A DNA stretch of 64,000 nucleotides from Actinacidiphila yeochonensis CN732. Its GTDB lineage: Bacteria; Actinomycetota; Actinomycetes; Streptomycetales; Streptomycetaceae. The notes beneath the pieces were generated by a model that saw only the letters and a program-made list of their open reading frames with translations, had not been told where the DNA came from and did no database searches. The translations under genes were made by a program, and so were the position numbers. The stretch spans positions 1,178,001 through 1,242,000 of the forward strand of contig NZ_JQNR01000004.1 in assembly GCF_000745345.1 (NCBI RefSeq), read 5' to 3'. Positions 54,893-63,888 of the stretch are shown piece by piece. Each line of letters starts with the position of its first letter. Position 1 is the first letter of the stretch.

Positions 54893-57127
54893 CTACTTGC
54901 GCAGGCTCAGCAGGGCGAAGATGCCGCCGATCACCGGGCGGTTCTGGAAGCCGCCGCTCTGGTTGTCGGCGACGGTGTCGTACCAGTCGGTGAACGGCAC
55001 CCGGGTCGACGTGGTGTGCGCGAAGTCGTACAGCGCGCTGACGAGGTACTCGCTGACCGGGTGGCCCTTCAGCCAGGCGGCCGTCCACATCTCCCAGTCG
55101 CCCTTGGTGTAGCTGTGCCGCGGGTCCAGCGGGATGCCGTACTGGTTGGCCTGGGTCAGGTACCAGTCGGCCTCCTTCTGCGCGACCGCCTTGGGCACCA
55201 GGCCCAGGTCCAGCAGCGCGTCCGGGTAGCCGTTGTACTTCAGACTCCAGGTGCCCGGCTGGTCGTAGGCGAGCTTGAGGTGGTCGCCGGAGGTGTCCTG
55301 CGCCTTGGCCACCCACTGGCTGATGTAGCTCTTCGCGGTGGACGTGTACCGCGAGGCGTCCGCGGTGTTCCCGGCCAGCTCCGCGACGCGGGCCATGGCG
55401 CCGATCGCCAGGATGCCCTTGAGGGCCAGGTTGGCGCTGTGGGCGATCCAGCCGGTGAAGTCGTCCGTCTGGTTCTGCAGGCCCGGGTCGAGGGCGTTGC
55501 CCACCAGGTAGTCGGCCCACTGCTTGAGGATCGCGTAGTGGGCGGTGGCGAAGGCGCGGGCCTCGGAGGAGCCGGTCCGGGACAGGTAGGCGGCCGTCAT
55601 GATGATCATGTTGGCCGACTCCTCGACCGGCATGTCCTCCTCGTTGCCGTCGTTGTGGCCGCTGGCGTTGGGGTAGCTGGAGCCCAGGTCGTGCTGGGCG
55701 AATTCCTTGGGCCAGCCGCCGTTCTCGGGGTAGTCCAGCATCGGCTGGAGCAGCAGCCCGAGGTACTCCGGGTCGAGGTAGACGAACGCCGGGATGCCCG
55801 GGTACGTCACGTCGGTCGAGGACACGTTGCCGTCGGAGGAGATCTCCTTCAGGAACGCCCACGGCTTGCCGTTGCGGCTGACCAGCTCGGTGCCGGCGTA
55901 CGCCTGGCGCAGCGCCAGCGCGCACAGCGCCGCGTACTTCGGGCCGCCGGCCGCGGTGGCCTCCTTGCGCACCTTCTCGTCCAGGGCGTCGGCCCGCCTG
56001 GCCGCGGCGGCGACGTCGGCGTGGAAGAAGCCGGCCGCGTCCTGCCAGTCGGTGAAGTACGTGCGCCACAGCGGCGGCAGCTGCTCGCCCAGGTAGCTGA
56101 CGGCAGGCTCGCGGACGTGGCCGATGGACAGCACCGCCTGGGTGGTGGTGCCGCGCACGGTGCCCAGGTCGAAGTGGAAGGCGAAGACCGGCCAGGAGTC
56201 GCTGATGGCGCGCGGCATGTTCGTCTCGGCGGTGTTGCCGAGCTTGCCGTCGGCCAGCGCCGCGGTGCGCACCGCGGCGTCGGCGCCGATCTGCCAGGTC
56301 AGCCCGGAGCGCTTGGTGGCACTGAAGACGACGGTGCCCCAGGAGGCCATGTCGCCGTTCTCCTTGAGGACACCAGGGGAGTCCGGGGCGAATGACAGCG
56401 TTGTCAGGCTCGTTCCGGACGGCCCGGACACCTCGTCGTGCGCCCACCCGATCTTCGTCCCGGAGTCACCGGAGGCCCACTCGCCGGAGATGTCGAAGTA
56501 CAGCGAGGCGGTGTGCGCCTTCCCGTCCAGCGACCGCACCTCGGAGATCACGTACGACAGCGGCAGCGACTGGCGCCGCAGGTCGCCCGGCTCCACCGGG
56601 GAGTGGAAGGTCAGCGTCAGCCGCACGCCGCCGGCGTCGAACTCGAACCGGGTCCGGGTGGCGGTGATGGTCAGCGAGTGCTGCACCGCGCCGCGCGGCA
56701 GCGGGTGGTCGGGCACGTTGGGTGCGCCGAGGAAGAGGAAGTCGGTGCCGTCCACCCGCAGGATGCCGGTGAACGCGGTGATGCGGCCGGTCCAGAAGGT
56801 CGGCCAGTGGCCGGTCGGACTGTCGGCGCCCACCCACGTGCTCAGGTAGGGCGAGCGCACCACCAGCGGCACGGACGGCGGTCGCAGCGGGTCGAAGTCC
56901 GGCGTCGCCGCGGTGGCCGCCGCCGCGGTGGCTTCGTCGCCGTGCGCGTCGGCGGTCGCGGCCTGCGCGACGCCCGGCAGCAGCCCGGTGCCGGCCGCGG
57001 CGAGGCCGGCCGCGCCGCCCCAGCGGATCAGGCCGCGGCGGCTGAAGCCGCCGTCCGGGGCGCCGGCGGCGGGCGCCTCGGCCGGGGCGGCCTCGGGCAG
57101 ATCGGCGTGGGCGTTCCTGTCAGTCAT
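54893..57127 (-). CDS. Tat-exported glutaminase-A-like protein (DUF5127/DUF4965/DUF1793 type)
   Basis: 744 residues from ATG 57127 (GGAGGAG upstream). A Tat-like signal (FSRRGLIRWGGAAGLAA) is followed by PLVVRSPYLSTWVG, WTGRITAFTGILRVDG, RPPSVPLVVR and, in the helical domain, KPWAFLKEISSDGN, YPGIPAFVYLDPEYL, HDLGSSYPNASGHNDG, EDMPVEESANMIIM and YNGYPDALLDLGL. This architecture is that of fungal glutaminase A and many bacterial relatives; the helical domain is (alpha/alpha)6-like, so a glycosidase role is plausible. The activity of bacterial members is not established. It is divergent from the importer operon with operator-like dyads between. Confidence 0.85.
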   Translation of the reverse strand: MTDRNAHADLPEAAPAEAPAAGAPDGGFSRRGLIRWGGAAGLAAAGTGLLPGVAQAATADAHGDEATAAAATAATPDFDPLRPPSVPLVVRSPYLSTWVGADSPTGHWPTFWTGRITAFTGILRVDGTDFLFLGAPNVPDHPLPRGAVQHSLTITATRTRFEFDAGGVRLTLTFHSPVEPGDLRRQSLPLSYVISEVRSLDGKAHTASLYFDISGEWASGDSGTKIGWAHDEVSGPSGTSLTTLSFAPDSPGVLKENGDMASWGTVVFSATKRSGLTWQIGADAAVRTAALADGKLGNTAETNMPRAISDSWPVFAFHFDLGTVRGTTTQAVLSIGHVREPAVSYLGEQLPPLWRTYFTDWQDAAGFFHADVAAAARRADALDEKVRKEATAAGGPKYAALCALALRQAYAGTELVSRNGKPWAFLKEISSDGNVSSTDVTYPGIPAFVYLDPEYLGLLLQPMLDYPENGGWPKEFAQHDLGSSYPNASGHNDGNEEDMPVEESANMIIMTAAYLSRTGSSEARAFATAHYAILKQWADYLVGNALDPGLQNQTDDFTGWIAHSANLALKGILAIGAMARVAELAGNTADASRYTSTAKSYISQWVAKAQDTSGDHLKLAYDQPGTWSLKYNGYPDALLDLGLVPKAVAQKEADWYLTQANQYGIPLDPRHSYTKGDWEMWTAAWLKGHPVSEYLVSALYDFAHTTSTRVPFTDWYDTVADNQSGGFQNRPVIGGIFALLSLRK

Positions 57128-57297
57128 CGGTACTCCTCCAGGAGCCGCTGCGAAGAGCGGAAGGGCGGGGCGGAGCGGCGCACGGCGGGGCGGGCGCCTG
57201 CGAGATCGCCTCGGAGGTGGGCCGTGCGGATCGCGGCGCGGTGGCACGGGAGAGCGTGCGGTGGTTGCCGCGCGGCCCACGTCGGCGGGAGCTGTAC

Positions 57298-57309
57298 TAC
57301 AACGATGTA
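57298..57309. promoter_or_regulatory. LacI-type operator, DUF4965-type gene side
   Basis: TACAACGATGTA fits TACANCGNTGTA with a central CG, about 170 bases upstream of the minus-strand gene start. Confidence 0.6.
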
Positions 57310-57574
57310 AAGCGGAGCACGAAGATGACAGCACAGCCCCGGATGGCATGTCCACCCCCGCGTCGACAGAGGTTTCCGTGGTGTTACCGGCCTCTCCCGG
57401 TGCTGTCTGCTACCGCCAACACCCATCGCGAACTGCGGGTTTGGCGTGCATTCAACTCGCCCAGGAGGTGGGTGGCGGCGTCGTCGGACGGGTTCCACTT
57501 ATTTCTGACGTGACATCAGATCATCTCCGATGGCTGCGAGATGGACTCGATCCGAGCGATCCCGAAGCAATGTC

Positions 57575-57604
57575 TTGACAGCGATCGGGGTCATACTCCA
57601 CTGT
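57575..57604 (+). promoter_or_regulatory. Promoter candidate of the importer operon
   Basis: TTGACA at 57575-57580 and CACTGT at 57599-57604 with an 18-base spacer. Transcription would start near 57611, inside the operator at 57610-57621. Confidence 0.45.
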
Positions 57605-57609
57605 CCATC

Positions 57610-57621
57610 TACATCGTTGTA
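57610..57621. promoter_or_regulatory. LacI-type operator, importer side
   Basis: TACATCGTTGTA is the exact reverse complement of the site at 57298 and overlaps the predicted transcription start, a classical repression position. Confidence 0.65.
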
Positions 57622-57733
57622 ACACCCTTTCAGGCCAGGTCGCTCCGCAAGCCGAGCCCGGCCGGTTCCCCTTCGAAGTTCCGCACGAACTCCCGCACGC
57701 CCCGTACCGTTTCGACGAGGATGTGATCGGCGC

Positions 57734-58852
57734 ATGTACGCCACCCTCCGGGCCAAGGCCGTGACCGCCGCGGTGCTCACCGCCGGCCTGTGTCTGACCG
57801 CGACCGCCTGCACCAACTCGGGCAACGACTCCGGCAAGGACACCGCCACCGCCGCGGCCTCCGACAACACGGCCGCCGCCCAGCAGACGGCGACCCCCAC
57901 CGCGTCGGCCACCGGTCCCGCCTGCACCTACCAGACCTACGGCGGCGGTGTGTCGAAGCTCGACATCACCGACGGCAAGACCGTGGTCGGCTTCTCGCAG
58001 TCGGAGTCCACCAGCAACCCGTTCCGGGCCACCGAGACCAAGAGCATCGAGCAGCAGGCCAAGTCGCTCGGCGTCAAGCTCATCGAGCGCAACGCCAACG
58101 CCGATGTCAACGCCCAGAACTCGCAGATCGAGGACATGATCGCGCAGGGCGCCAAGGCGCTCATCGTCGCTCCCGAGAACTCCGACGGCCTCGGCCCCGC
58201 GCTCGCCCAGGCCAAGGCGAAGAAGATCCCGGTGCTCACCATCGACCGCACCGTCACCGGCACCGCCTGCTCGGACTTCGTCGCCTTCATCGGCTCCGAC
58301 TTCTACGGCCAGGCGCAGATCGCCGCCGACGACCTCGCCGGCGCCACCGGCCAGGCCGCCCACGTGGCGATCCTGACCGGAACCCCCGGCAACAACGTCA
58401 CCACCGACCGGACCAAGGGCTTCCAGGACGAGGTCAAGGCCAAGTACCCGAACGTCAAGATCGTCGCCTCGCAGACCGGCAACTTCGACCAGACCGACGG
58501 CCAGAAGGTGATGGAGCAGCTGCTCCAGGCGCACTCGGACATCAACGCCGTCTACGCCGAGAACGACGAGATGGCCCTGGGCGCCATCCAGGCGATCAAG
58601 TCCGCCGGGAAGACCCCCGGCAAGGACGTCAAGATCGTCTCCATCGACGGCATCCAGCAGATGGTCCAGAACGTCTCCTCCGGCCTGGCCGTCGCCGACA
58701 TCGAGACCAACCCGCGCTTCGGCCCGCTCGCCTTCCAGGCGCTCCAGGACTTCTACGGCACCGCCGGGGTCCAGGACAAGGTGATCATCAAGGACGGCCA
58801 CTTCACCACGGCCAACGCCAAGCAGGCCCTCGACCAGGGCCTGGTCTACTGA
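57734..58852 (+). CDS. Sugar ABC transporter substrate-binding lipoprotein, YtfQ-like
   Basis: 372 residues from ATG 57734. A lipoprotein-type signal ends LCLTATAC, then a Thr/Ala linker leads to a periplasmic-binding-protein type 1 fold: TVVGFSQSESTSNPFRATET, NADVNAQNSQIEDMIAQGAK, APENSDGLGPALAQAKAKKI, LTIDRTVTG, FIGSDFYGQAQ and YAENDEMALGAIQAIKSAG. This pattern resembles galactofuranose-binding YtfQ and related furanose receptors more than ribose or xylose receptors. It should capture the monosaccharide outside the membrane. It heads an operon with ATPase, two permeases and probably the LacI regulator. Confidence 0.9.
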   Translation: MYATLRAKAVTAAVLTAGLCLTATACTNSGNDSGKDTATAAASDNTAAAQQTATPTASATGPACTYQTYGGGVSKLDITDGKTVVGFSQSESTSNPFRATETKSIEQQAKSLGVKLIERNANADVNAQNSQIEDMIAQGAKALIVAPENSDGLGPALAQAKAKKIPVLTIDRTVTGTACSDFVAFIGSDFYGQAQIAADDLAGATGQAAHVAILTGTPGNNVTTDRTKGFQDEVKAKYPNVKIVASQTGNFDQTDGQKVMEQLLQAHSDINAVYAENDEMALGAIQAIKSAGKTPGKDVKIVSIDGIQQMVQNVSSGLAVADIETNPRFGPLAFQALQDFYGTAGVQDKVIIKDGHFTTANAKQALDQGLVY

Positions 58853-58980
58853 CCGCAGCGCCGGGCCGGTCGGGCCGCGGCGGACGGGCCGGCACCGGCC
58901 CCTCCGACCGCCCCCGCCCGGCCCGGCGCCCCGGCTCGCCGGCGCCGGCCCGCGGCGGCAGCCCGTACGAGGAGACACAC

Positions 58981-60747
58981 GTGGCAGACGTGGCAGACGG
59001 GGTCCCCAACGACCCGGGCCCCGGTAGCGACCCCGTCCTGGAGGTCGCCGGGGTCAGCAAGAGCTTCGCGGGCGTGCACGCCCTGCGCGGCGTGGACTTC
59101 ACCCTGCGCCCCGCCGAGGTGCACGCCCTCATCGGCGAGAACGGTGCCGGCAAGTCCACCCTGATCAAGGTGATGACCGGGGTGTACCGGCCGGACGCCG
59201 GCACCGTCCGGCTGGCCGGGCGGCCCCGGGAGTTCCGCAACCCGCTGGAGGCCCAGGCGGCCGGGATCTCCACCATCTACCAGGAGGTCAACCTCGTCCC
59301 GCTGATGTCGGTGGCCCGCAACCTGTACCTGGGCCGCGAACCGCGCCGCCTGGGCCTGGTCGACACCGGCCGGATGAACCGCGAGGCCACCGAGGTGCTG
59401 GGCCGCTTCGGGGTCGACGTCGACGTCACCCGGCCCCTTCGCACCCTGGGCCTGGGCGCCCAGCAGATGGTCGCGCTGGCCCGCGCGGTACAGGTCGACG
59501 CCCGCGTGGTCATCATGGACGAGCCCACCTCGTCCCTGGAGCCGCGCGAGGTCGAGACCCTCTTCTCCGTCATCCGCCGGCTCAAGGAGCAGGGCATCGC
59601 GGTGGTCTACGTCAGCCACCGGCTCGACGAGCTCTACGCCGTCTGCGACCGCGTCACGGTCATGCGCGACGGCGAGGTGGTGCACACCGGCGACATCGCC
59701 CGGCTGGAGCGGCTCAGGCTGGTCTCGCTGATGCTCGGCCGCGAGATGGCCGCCGTCCGGGACAAGGGCACCACGGCCTTCGACGCCGGCCGGCGCGATG
59801 CGAGGAGCGGCCAACCCGCCCTGCGCGCGACGAACCTGACGGTCCGCCACCGAGTACGGGACGTCTCGGTGGAGGTGCACCCCGGCGAGGTGGTCGGCCT
59901 GGGCGGGCTGCTCGGCGCCGGCCGCAGCGAGACCGCCAAGGCGATCGTCGGCGCGCTGGGCACCGAGTCCGGCACCGTCGAGGTGGAGGGGCGCGAGCTG
60001 CGCCGCCGCAGCCCGGCCGGGTCGATCCGGGCCGGCGTCGTCATGCTGCCCGAGGACCGCAAGGTGGAGGGCATCATCCCCAACCTGTCGGTGCGCGAGA
60101 ACATCTCGCTGGCCGCGCTGCCGCGGCTCTCGCGCGGCGGCATCGTCTCCCGCGCGAAGCAGGACGAGGTGGTCCGCTTCTTCATGGACCGGCTGCGGAT
60201 CAAGGCGTCCGGCCCGGACCAGAAGGTCGGCGACCTCTCCGGCGGCAACCAGCAGAAGGTGCTGCTGGCCCGGTGGCTGTGCCTGAACCCCAAGGTGCTG
60301 CTGCTCGACGAGCCCACCCGGGGCATCGACGTCGGCGCCAAGGCCGAGGTGCAGGGCCTCATCGACGAACTCGCCGGCGAGGGCCTGGGCGTCCTGCTGA
60401 TCTCCTCCGACCTGGAGGAGCTGATCGAGGGCTCCGACCGGGTGGTCATCCTCAAGGACGGCCGGGTCGTCGGGCACCTCTCCGGTGAAGAGGTCACCGA
60501 GGAGGGCCTGCTCGACGCCCTCGCCACCGCGCCCGCCGCCGCCGACCAGGCCCCGCCCGACGGCGCGGCCGCTCCGCCCGCCGAGCCCGAGCCCGCGCCC
60601 GCAGAGCCCGAGCCCGCGCCCGCCGAGCCCGAGAAAGCCGAGCCCGACCCCGCGACCCCGACCGCCGAGCCCGACGACCGGCCCGGCGCGGCCGGGGGGA
60701 AGGACCCCGGCGCCGTAGCGCCCGCCGCCAAGGAGAAGCAGCGATGA
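58981..60747 (+). CDS. Sugar ABC transporter ATPase, tandem-domain (YtfR-like)
   Basis: 588 residues from GTG 58981 (GGAGACAC upstream; the open frame starts much earlier but overlaps the previous gene). Domain 1 has Walker A GENGAGKST, a degenerate signature LGLGAQQMV and Walker B VVIMDEPTSSL; domain 2 has a degenerate Walker A GLLGAGRSE, signature LSGGNQQKV and Walker B VLLLDEPTRG. This asymmetry is typical of ribose/galactofuranose-class ATPases. The last 80 residues are an unusual Pro/Glu/Ala tail with repeats such as EPEPAPAEPEPAPAEPE. The stop overlaps the next start (ATGA), implying translational coupling. Confidence 0.93.
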   Translation: MADVADGVPNDPGPGSDPVLEVAGVSKSFAGVHALRGVDFTLRPAEVHALIGENGAGKSTLIKVMTGVYRPDAGTVRLAGRPREFRNPLEAQAAGISTIYQEVNLVPLMSVARNLYLGREPRRLGLVDTGRMNREATEVLGRFGVDVDVTRPLRTLGLGAQQMVALARAVQVDARVVIMDEPTSSLEPREVETLFSVIRRLKEQGIAVVYVSHRLDELYAVCDRVTVMRDGEVVHTGDIARLERLRLVSLMLGREMAAVRDKGTTAFDAGRRDARSGQPALRATNLTVRHRVRDVSVEVHPGEVVGLGGLLGAGRSETAKAIVGALGTESGTVEVEGRELRRRSPAGSIRAGVVMLPEDRKVEGIIPNLSVRENISLAALPRLSRGGIVSRAKQDEVVRFFMDRLRIKASGPDQKVGDLSGGNQQKVLLARWLCLNPKVLLLDEPTRGIDVGAKAEVQGLIDELAGEGLGVLLISSDLEELIEGSDRVVILKDGRVVGHLSGEEVTEEGLLDALATAPAAADQAPPDGAAAPPAEPEPAPAEPEPAPAEPEKAEPDPATPTAEPDDRPGAAGGKDPGAVAPAAKEKQR

Positions 60748-61712
60748 CCACCCTCAGCTGGGCCGGCCGCCCGGCCCTCGACCGGGCCAGGGCGCTGCGC
60801 CTGCTCCAGGACTACGGCGTGTACGCCGCCCTGGTCGCGCTCTTCCTGGTCGCCGTCGGACTGGACACGTCCTTCGTCCAGATGAGCAACATCCGCGTGC
60901 AGCTCTTCCAGGTCGCCCCCACCCTGCTGGTGGCGCTCGGCATGGCGCTGGTGATCGGCACCGAGGGCATCGACCTGTCGGTGGGCGCGGTCATCGCGCT
61001 GGCCGCCTCCGTCGTGCCGCTCTACGCCGGCTACGGCCTGGGCCCGGTGCTGGTGGTCGGGCTGCTGCTGGGCGCCGCCTCCGGCGCGCTCGGCGGCGCG
61101 ATGGTCGCCCTGGCCCGCATCCAGCCCATCGTCGCCACCCTCTCGCTGATGATCGGCGTGCGCGGCCTGGCCGAGATCGTCAACGGCAACTCCGCCAAGC
61201 CCGTGACCCAGTCCGGCGTGCTCGACCTCGGCACCAGCAACATCGCCGGGCTGCCGGAGATGGCGTGGATCGCCGCCGGGTGCGCGGTGCTGACCGGCCT
61301 GCTGGTCCGCCGCACCACCTTCGGCCGGCACCTGGTCGCCATCGGCGACAACCGCCAGGCCAGCCGGCTCGCCGGCCTGCCGGTACGGCGGGTGCTGATC
61401 ACCGTCTACGTCATCTCCGGGGTGCTGGCAGCGCTGGCCGGGGTGCTGATCGTCGGGCACGGCGCCGAGGCGGACCCCGCCAACCAGGGCCTCAACATGG
61501 AACTGAACGCCATCACCGCCGTCGTGGTCGGCGGCACCCCGCTGTCCGGAGGACGGGTGCGGGTGCTCGGCACGGTGGCCGGCGCGCTGTTCATGCAGCT
61601 GATCACCGCTGTGCTCACCCAGCACAACGTGCACACCTCCTACACCCAGATCGTCGAGGCGGTCATCATCGCCTTCGCCGTGTACGCCTCGCAGGAGCGT
61701 GGTACCCGATGA
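60744..61712 (+). CDS. Sugar ABC transporter permease 1 (YtfT-like)
   Basis: 322 residues, 8-10 membrane segments. GTEGIDLSVGAVIALAASVV and NAITAVVVGGTPLSGGRVRV are the hallmarks of the ribose/galactofuranose permease family. It overlaps the ATPase stop by four bases and the next permease by four bases, so the three are translationally coupled. Confidence 0.92.
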   Translation: MTTLSWAGRPALDRARALRLLQDYGVYAALVALFLVAVGLDTSFVQMSNIRVQLFQVAPTLLVALGMALVIGTEGIDLSVGAVIALAASVVPLYAGYGLGPVLVVGLLLGAASGALGGAMVALARIQPIVATLSLMIGVRGLAEIVNGNSAKPVTQSGVLDLGTSNIAGLPEMAWIAAGCAVLTGLLVRRTTFGRHLVAIGDNRQASRLAGLPVRRVLITVYVISGVLAALAGVLIVGHGAEADPANQGLNMELNAITAVVVGGTPLSGGRVRVLGTVAGALFMQLITAVLTQHNVHTSYTQIVEAVIIAFAVYASQERGTR

Positions 61713-62716
61713 CCGCACCCATGGCCGTCGCGCCGGCCCGCGCCGCCGTCGCCGGCGCCCCCGCCACCACCCTCGGCGAGCGGCTGGCCGGGCAGATCCA
61801 GCGGCGCGGCGCGCTCGCCGTCCTCGTCGTGGTCTGCGCCATCGCCTCCGCGACCTCCTCCACCTTCCCGACCTGGTCCAACATCAGCAGCATCCTGGGC
61901 AACAACTCCTTCGTGTGGCTGCTGGCCCTCGGCATGACCTTCGTGATCATCACCGGCGGCATCGACCTGTCGGTCGGCTCCATGTACGCGCTCGGCGGGG
62001 TGCTCGGCGCCTACGGTGCCACCCACGGAACCTGGCTGGCGATCCTGCTGCCCCTGGCGGTCGGCGCCGCGTGGGGCGCCGTCCAGGGACTGATGGTGGC
62101 CCGCGCCAGGATGGCGCCGTTCATCGTCACCCTGGTCGGACTGCTCGGCCTGCGCGGGCTCCTCCAAGCCGTCACCAACGAGGGCGCCACCACCTACCTG
62201 GTGCCGCAGCACTCCGCGTTCCGCTCCCTGGGCCAGGGCACCTGGACCCCGGTCCTGATCACGGCCGCCCTGTTCGCGCTGGGCGCGCTGCTGCTCAACC
62301 GGACCAGGTACGGTGCCACGCTGACCGCGCTGGGCGGCAACGAGAACGCCGCGCTCCTGCTCGGCCTGCCGGTGGCCCGCGCCAAGGTGCTGGTCTACCT
62401 GCTGTCGGGCACCCTGGCCGCGGCGGCCGGCGCGCTCGGCGGGGCCCGGCTCGGCTCCGGCGTCACCACCATCGGCGTCGGGTACGAACTGACCGCCATC
62501 GCCTCGGTGGTGATCGGCGGCACGCTGCTCACCGGCGGCAGCGGATCGATCGGCGGCACCGTCTGCGGGGTGCTGCTGCTCGCGGTCATCCACAACCTGA
62601 TCGACCACTACTTCTCGCAGTACGGCTCCGCCTTCACCGACACCGTCAACGGCGGGTTCCTGGCTGTGGTAGTCCTCATGCAGACCCTGCTCAGCCGCAC
62701 CCAGCAGCTGGAGTGA
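61709..62716 (+). CDS. Sugar ABC transporter permease 2 (YjfF-like)
   Basis: 335 residues from ATG 61709, overlapping the preceding stop (ATGA). [20 protein letters not shown] and [20 protein letters not shown] identify the same permease family. Two different permeases after one tandem ATPase is the YtfQ-YtfR-YtfT-YjfF arrangement, which forms a heterodimeric channel for galactofuranose in E. coli; ribose and xylose systems use one permease gene. The longer open frame from 61265 is spurious. Confidence 0.92.
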   Translation: MTAPMAVAPARAAVAGAPATTLGERLAGQIQRRGALAVLVVVCAIASATSSTFPTWSNISSILGNNSFVWLLALGMTFVIITGGIDLSVGSMYALGGVLGAYGATHGTWLAILLPLAVGAAWGAVQGLMVARARMAPFIVTLVGLLGLRGLLQAVTNEGATTYLVPQHSAFRSLGQGTWTPVLITAALFALGALLLNRTRYGATLTALGGNENAALLLGLPVARAKVLVYLLSGTLAAAAGALGGARLGSGVTTIGVGYELTAIASVVIGGTLLTGGSGSIGGTVCGVLLLAVIHNLIDHYFSQYGSAFTDTVNGGFLAVVVLMQTLLSRTQQLE

Positions 62717-62862
62717 CCCCGGACCACCGCACCGGCCGCGGGGCGTCCGCGGAACCCAACGCACCCGCCGCTTCCGTCAGGCCCGCCGCCGCCCCCGGCG
62801 TGCCCGCCCGGTCGCCGGCACGGAGCCGGACCGCTCGGCCGGTCCACTGAGAAAGGAATGCC

Positions 62863-63888
62863 GTGGGCGTCAGCCTGAAGGATGTCGCGCTGCGCGCCGG
62901 CGTGTCCGTCAAGACCGTCTCGAACGTCGTCAACGACTACCCGCACGTCACCCCGCGCACCCGCGAACGTGTCCAGCGCGCCATCGACGAGCTGGGCTAC
63001 CGGCCCAACCTGACGGCCCGCCACCTGCGCAAGGGGCGCACCGGCCTGATCACGCTGGCCATCCCCGAACTGGGCAACCCCTACTTCGCGGAGGTGGCCG
63101 GCGCGGTGATCGACGCGGCCGGCCGGCACGACCTGACCGTGCTGCTCGACCACACCGCCGGCCTGCGGGAGAAGGAGGTCCTGGTCTCGCAGGGCTTCCG
63201 CTCCCACGTCATCGACGGCCTCATCCTCAGCCCCATCCGGCTGGAGCGCGAGGACCTGCTCGCCTTCACCGAGGGCCCGCCCATGGTGCTGCTCGGCGAG
63301 CGCGAGTACGACGGCCCGTTCGACCACATCATGATCGACAACGTGGGCGCGGCCCGGGTCGCGGTCCGCCACCTGCTCGACCTCGGCCGCCGCCGGATCG
63401 CCTTCCTCGGCGCCCGCAGGGAGAGCGACCGGCAACCCGCCCACCTGCGGCTGCGCGGCTGGCGGGAGGCCATCGCGGGGGCCGGCCTGGCGCCCGACGA
63501 GTCCATGGTGGTGGCCACCGAGGGCTACGACCGGGCCGACGGCGCCGCCGCGATGGCCTCGCTGCTGGACCGCGACAAGCGGCCGGACGCCGTCTTCGCC
63601 TACAACGACCTGATGGCGCTGGGCGCCATGCGCACCCTCGTCGAACGCGGTCTGCGGGTCCCCGAGGACATCGCCGTCGTCGGCTTCGACGACATCGAGG
63701 AGGGCTCCTACGGTGCCGTCTCGCTGAGCACCGTCTCGCCGGACAAGGCGGCCATCGCCTCGCTCGCCGTCGAGTGCCTGGTGGAGCGGATCGCCGGCCG
63801 CGACGGCGAGCAGCCGCTCGCCCCACGCCGCATCCTGCCCGGGTACCGGCTCATCGTCCGGGAGTCCACCGCGATCCGCAGATCCTGA
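62863..63888 (+). CDS. LacI-family transcriptional regulator
   Basis: 341 residues from GTG 62863 (GAAAGGAA upstream). The HTH reads [20 protein letters not shown] followed by the hinge helix region [15 protein letters not shown], and the effector domain has [49 protein letters not shown] and [20 protein letters not shown]. It is the probable repressor of the importer operon and of the adjacent glycosidases through the dyads at 57298 and 57610, and possibly of the GH92 gene at 39569. The inducer is likely the imported sugar or a phosphorylated form. It ends 112 bases before the window edge, with no further gene visible. Confidence 0.93.
   Translation: MGVSLKDVALRAGVSVKTVSNVVNDYPHVTPRTRERVQRAIDELGYRPNLTARHLRKGRTGLITLAIPELGNPYFAEVAGAVIDAAGRHDLTVLLDHTAGLREKEVLVSQGFRSHVIDGLILSPIRLEREDLLAFTEGPPMVLLGEREYDGPFDHIMIDNVGAARVAVRHLLDLGRRRIAFLGARRESDRQPAHLRLRGWREAIAGAGLAPDESMVVATEGYDRADGAAAMASLLDRDKRPDAVFAYNDLMALGAMRTLVERGLRVPEDIAVVGFDDIEEGSYGAVSLSTVSPDKAAIASLAVECLVERIAGRDGEQPLAPRRILPGYRLIVRESTAIRRS

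Larger units (their letters stand above)
57128..57733. other. Divergent control region of the glycosidase block and importer operon
   Basis: 606 bases with no gene. It carries two operator candidates (57298 and 57610) that are exact reverse complements of each other and a promoter-like TTGACA at 57575. The region is less GC-rich than its surroundings. Confidence 0.65.

Noticed and set aside
57790..58980. Extension of the ABC ATPase into the receptor gene
   Set aside because: The frame is open but antinatural; the receptor gene occupies this region in another frame and the ATPase starts at GTG 58981 with its own ribosome-binding site.
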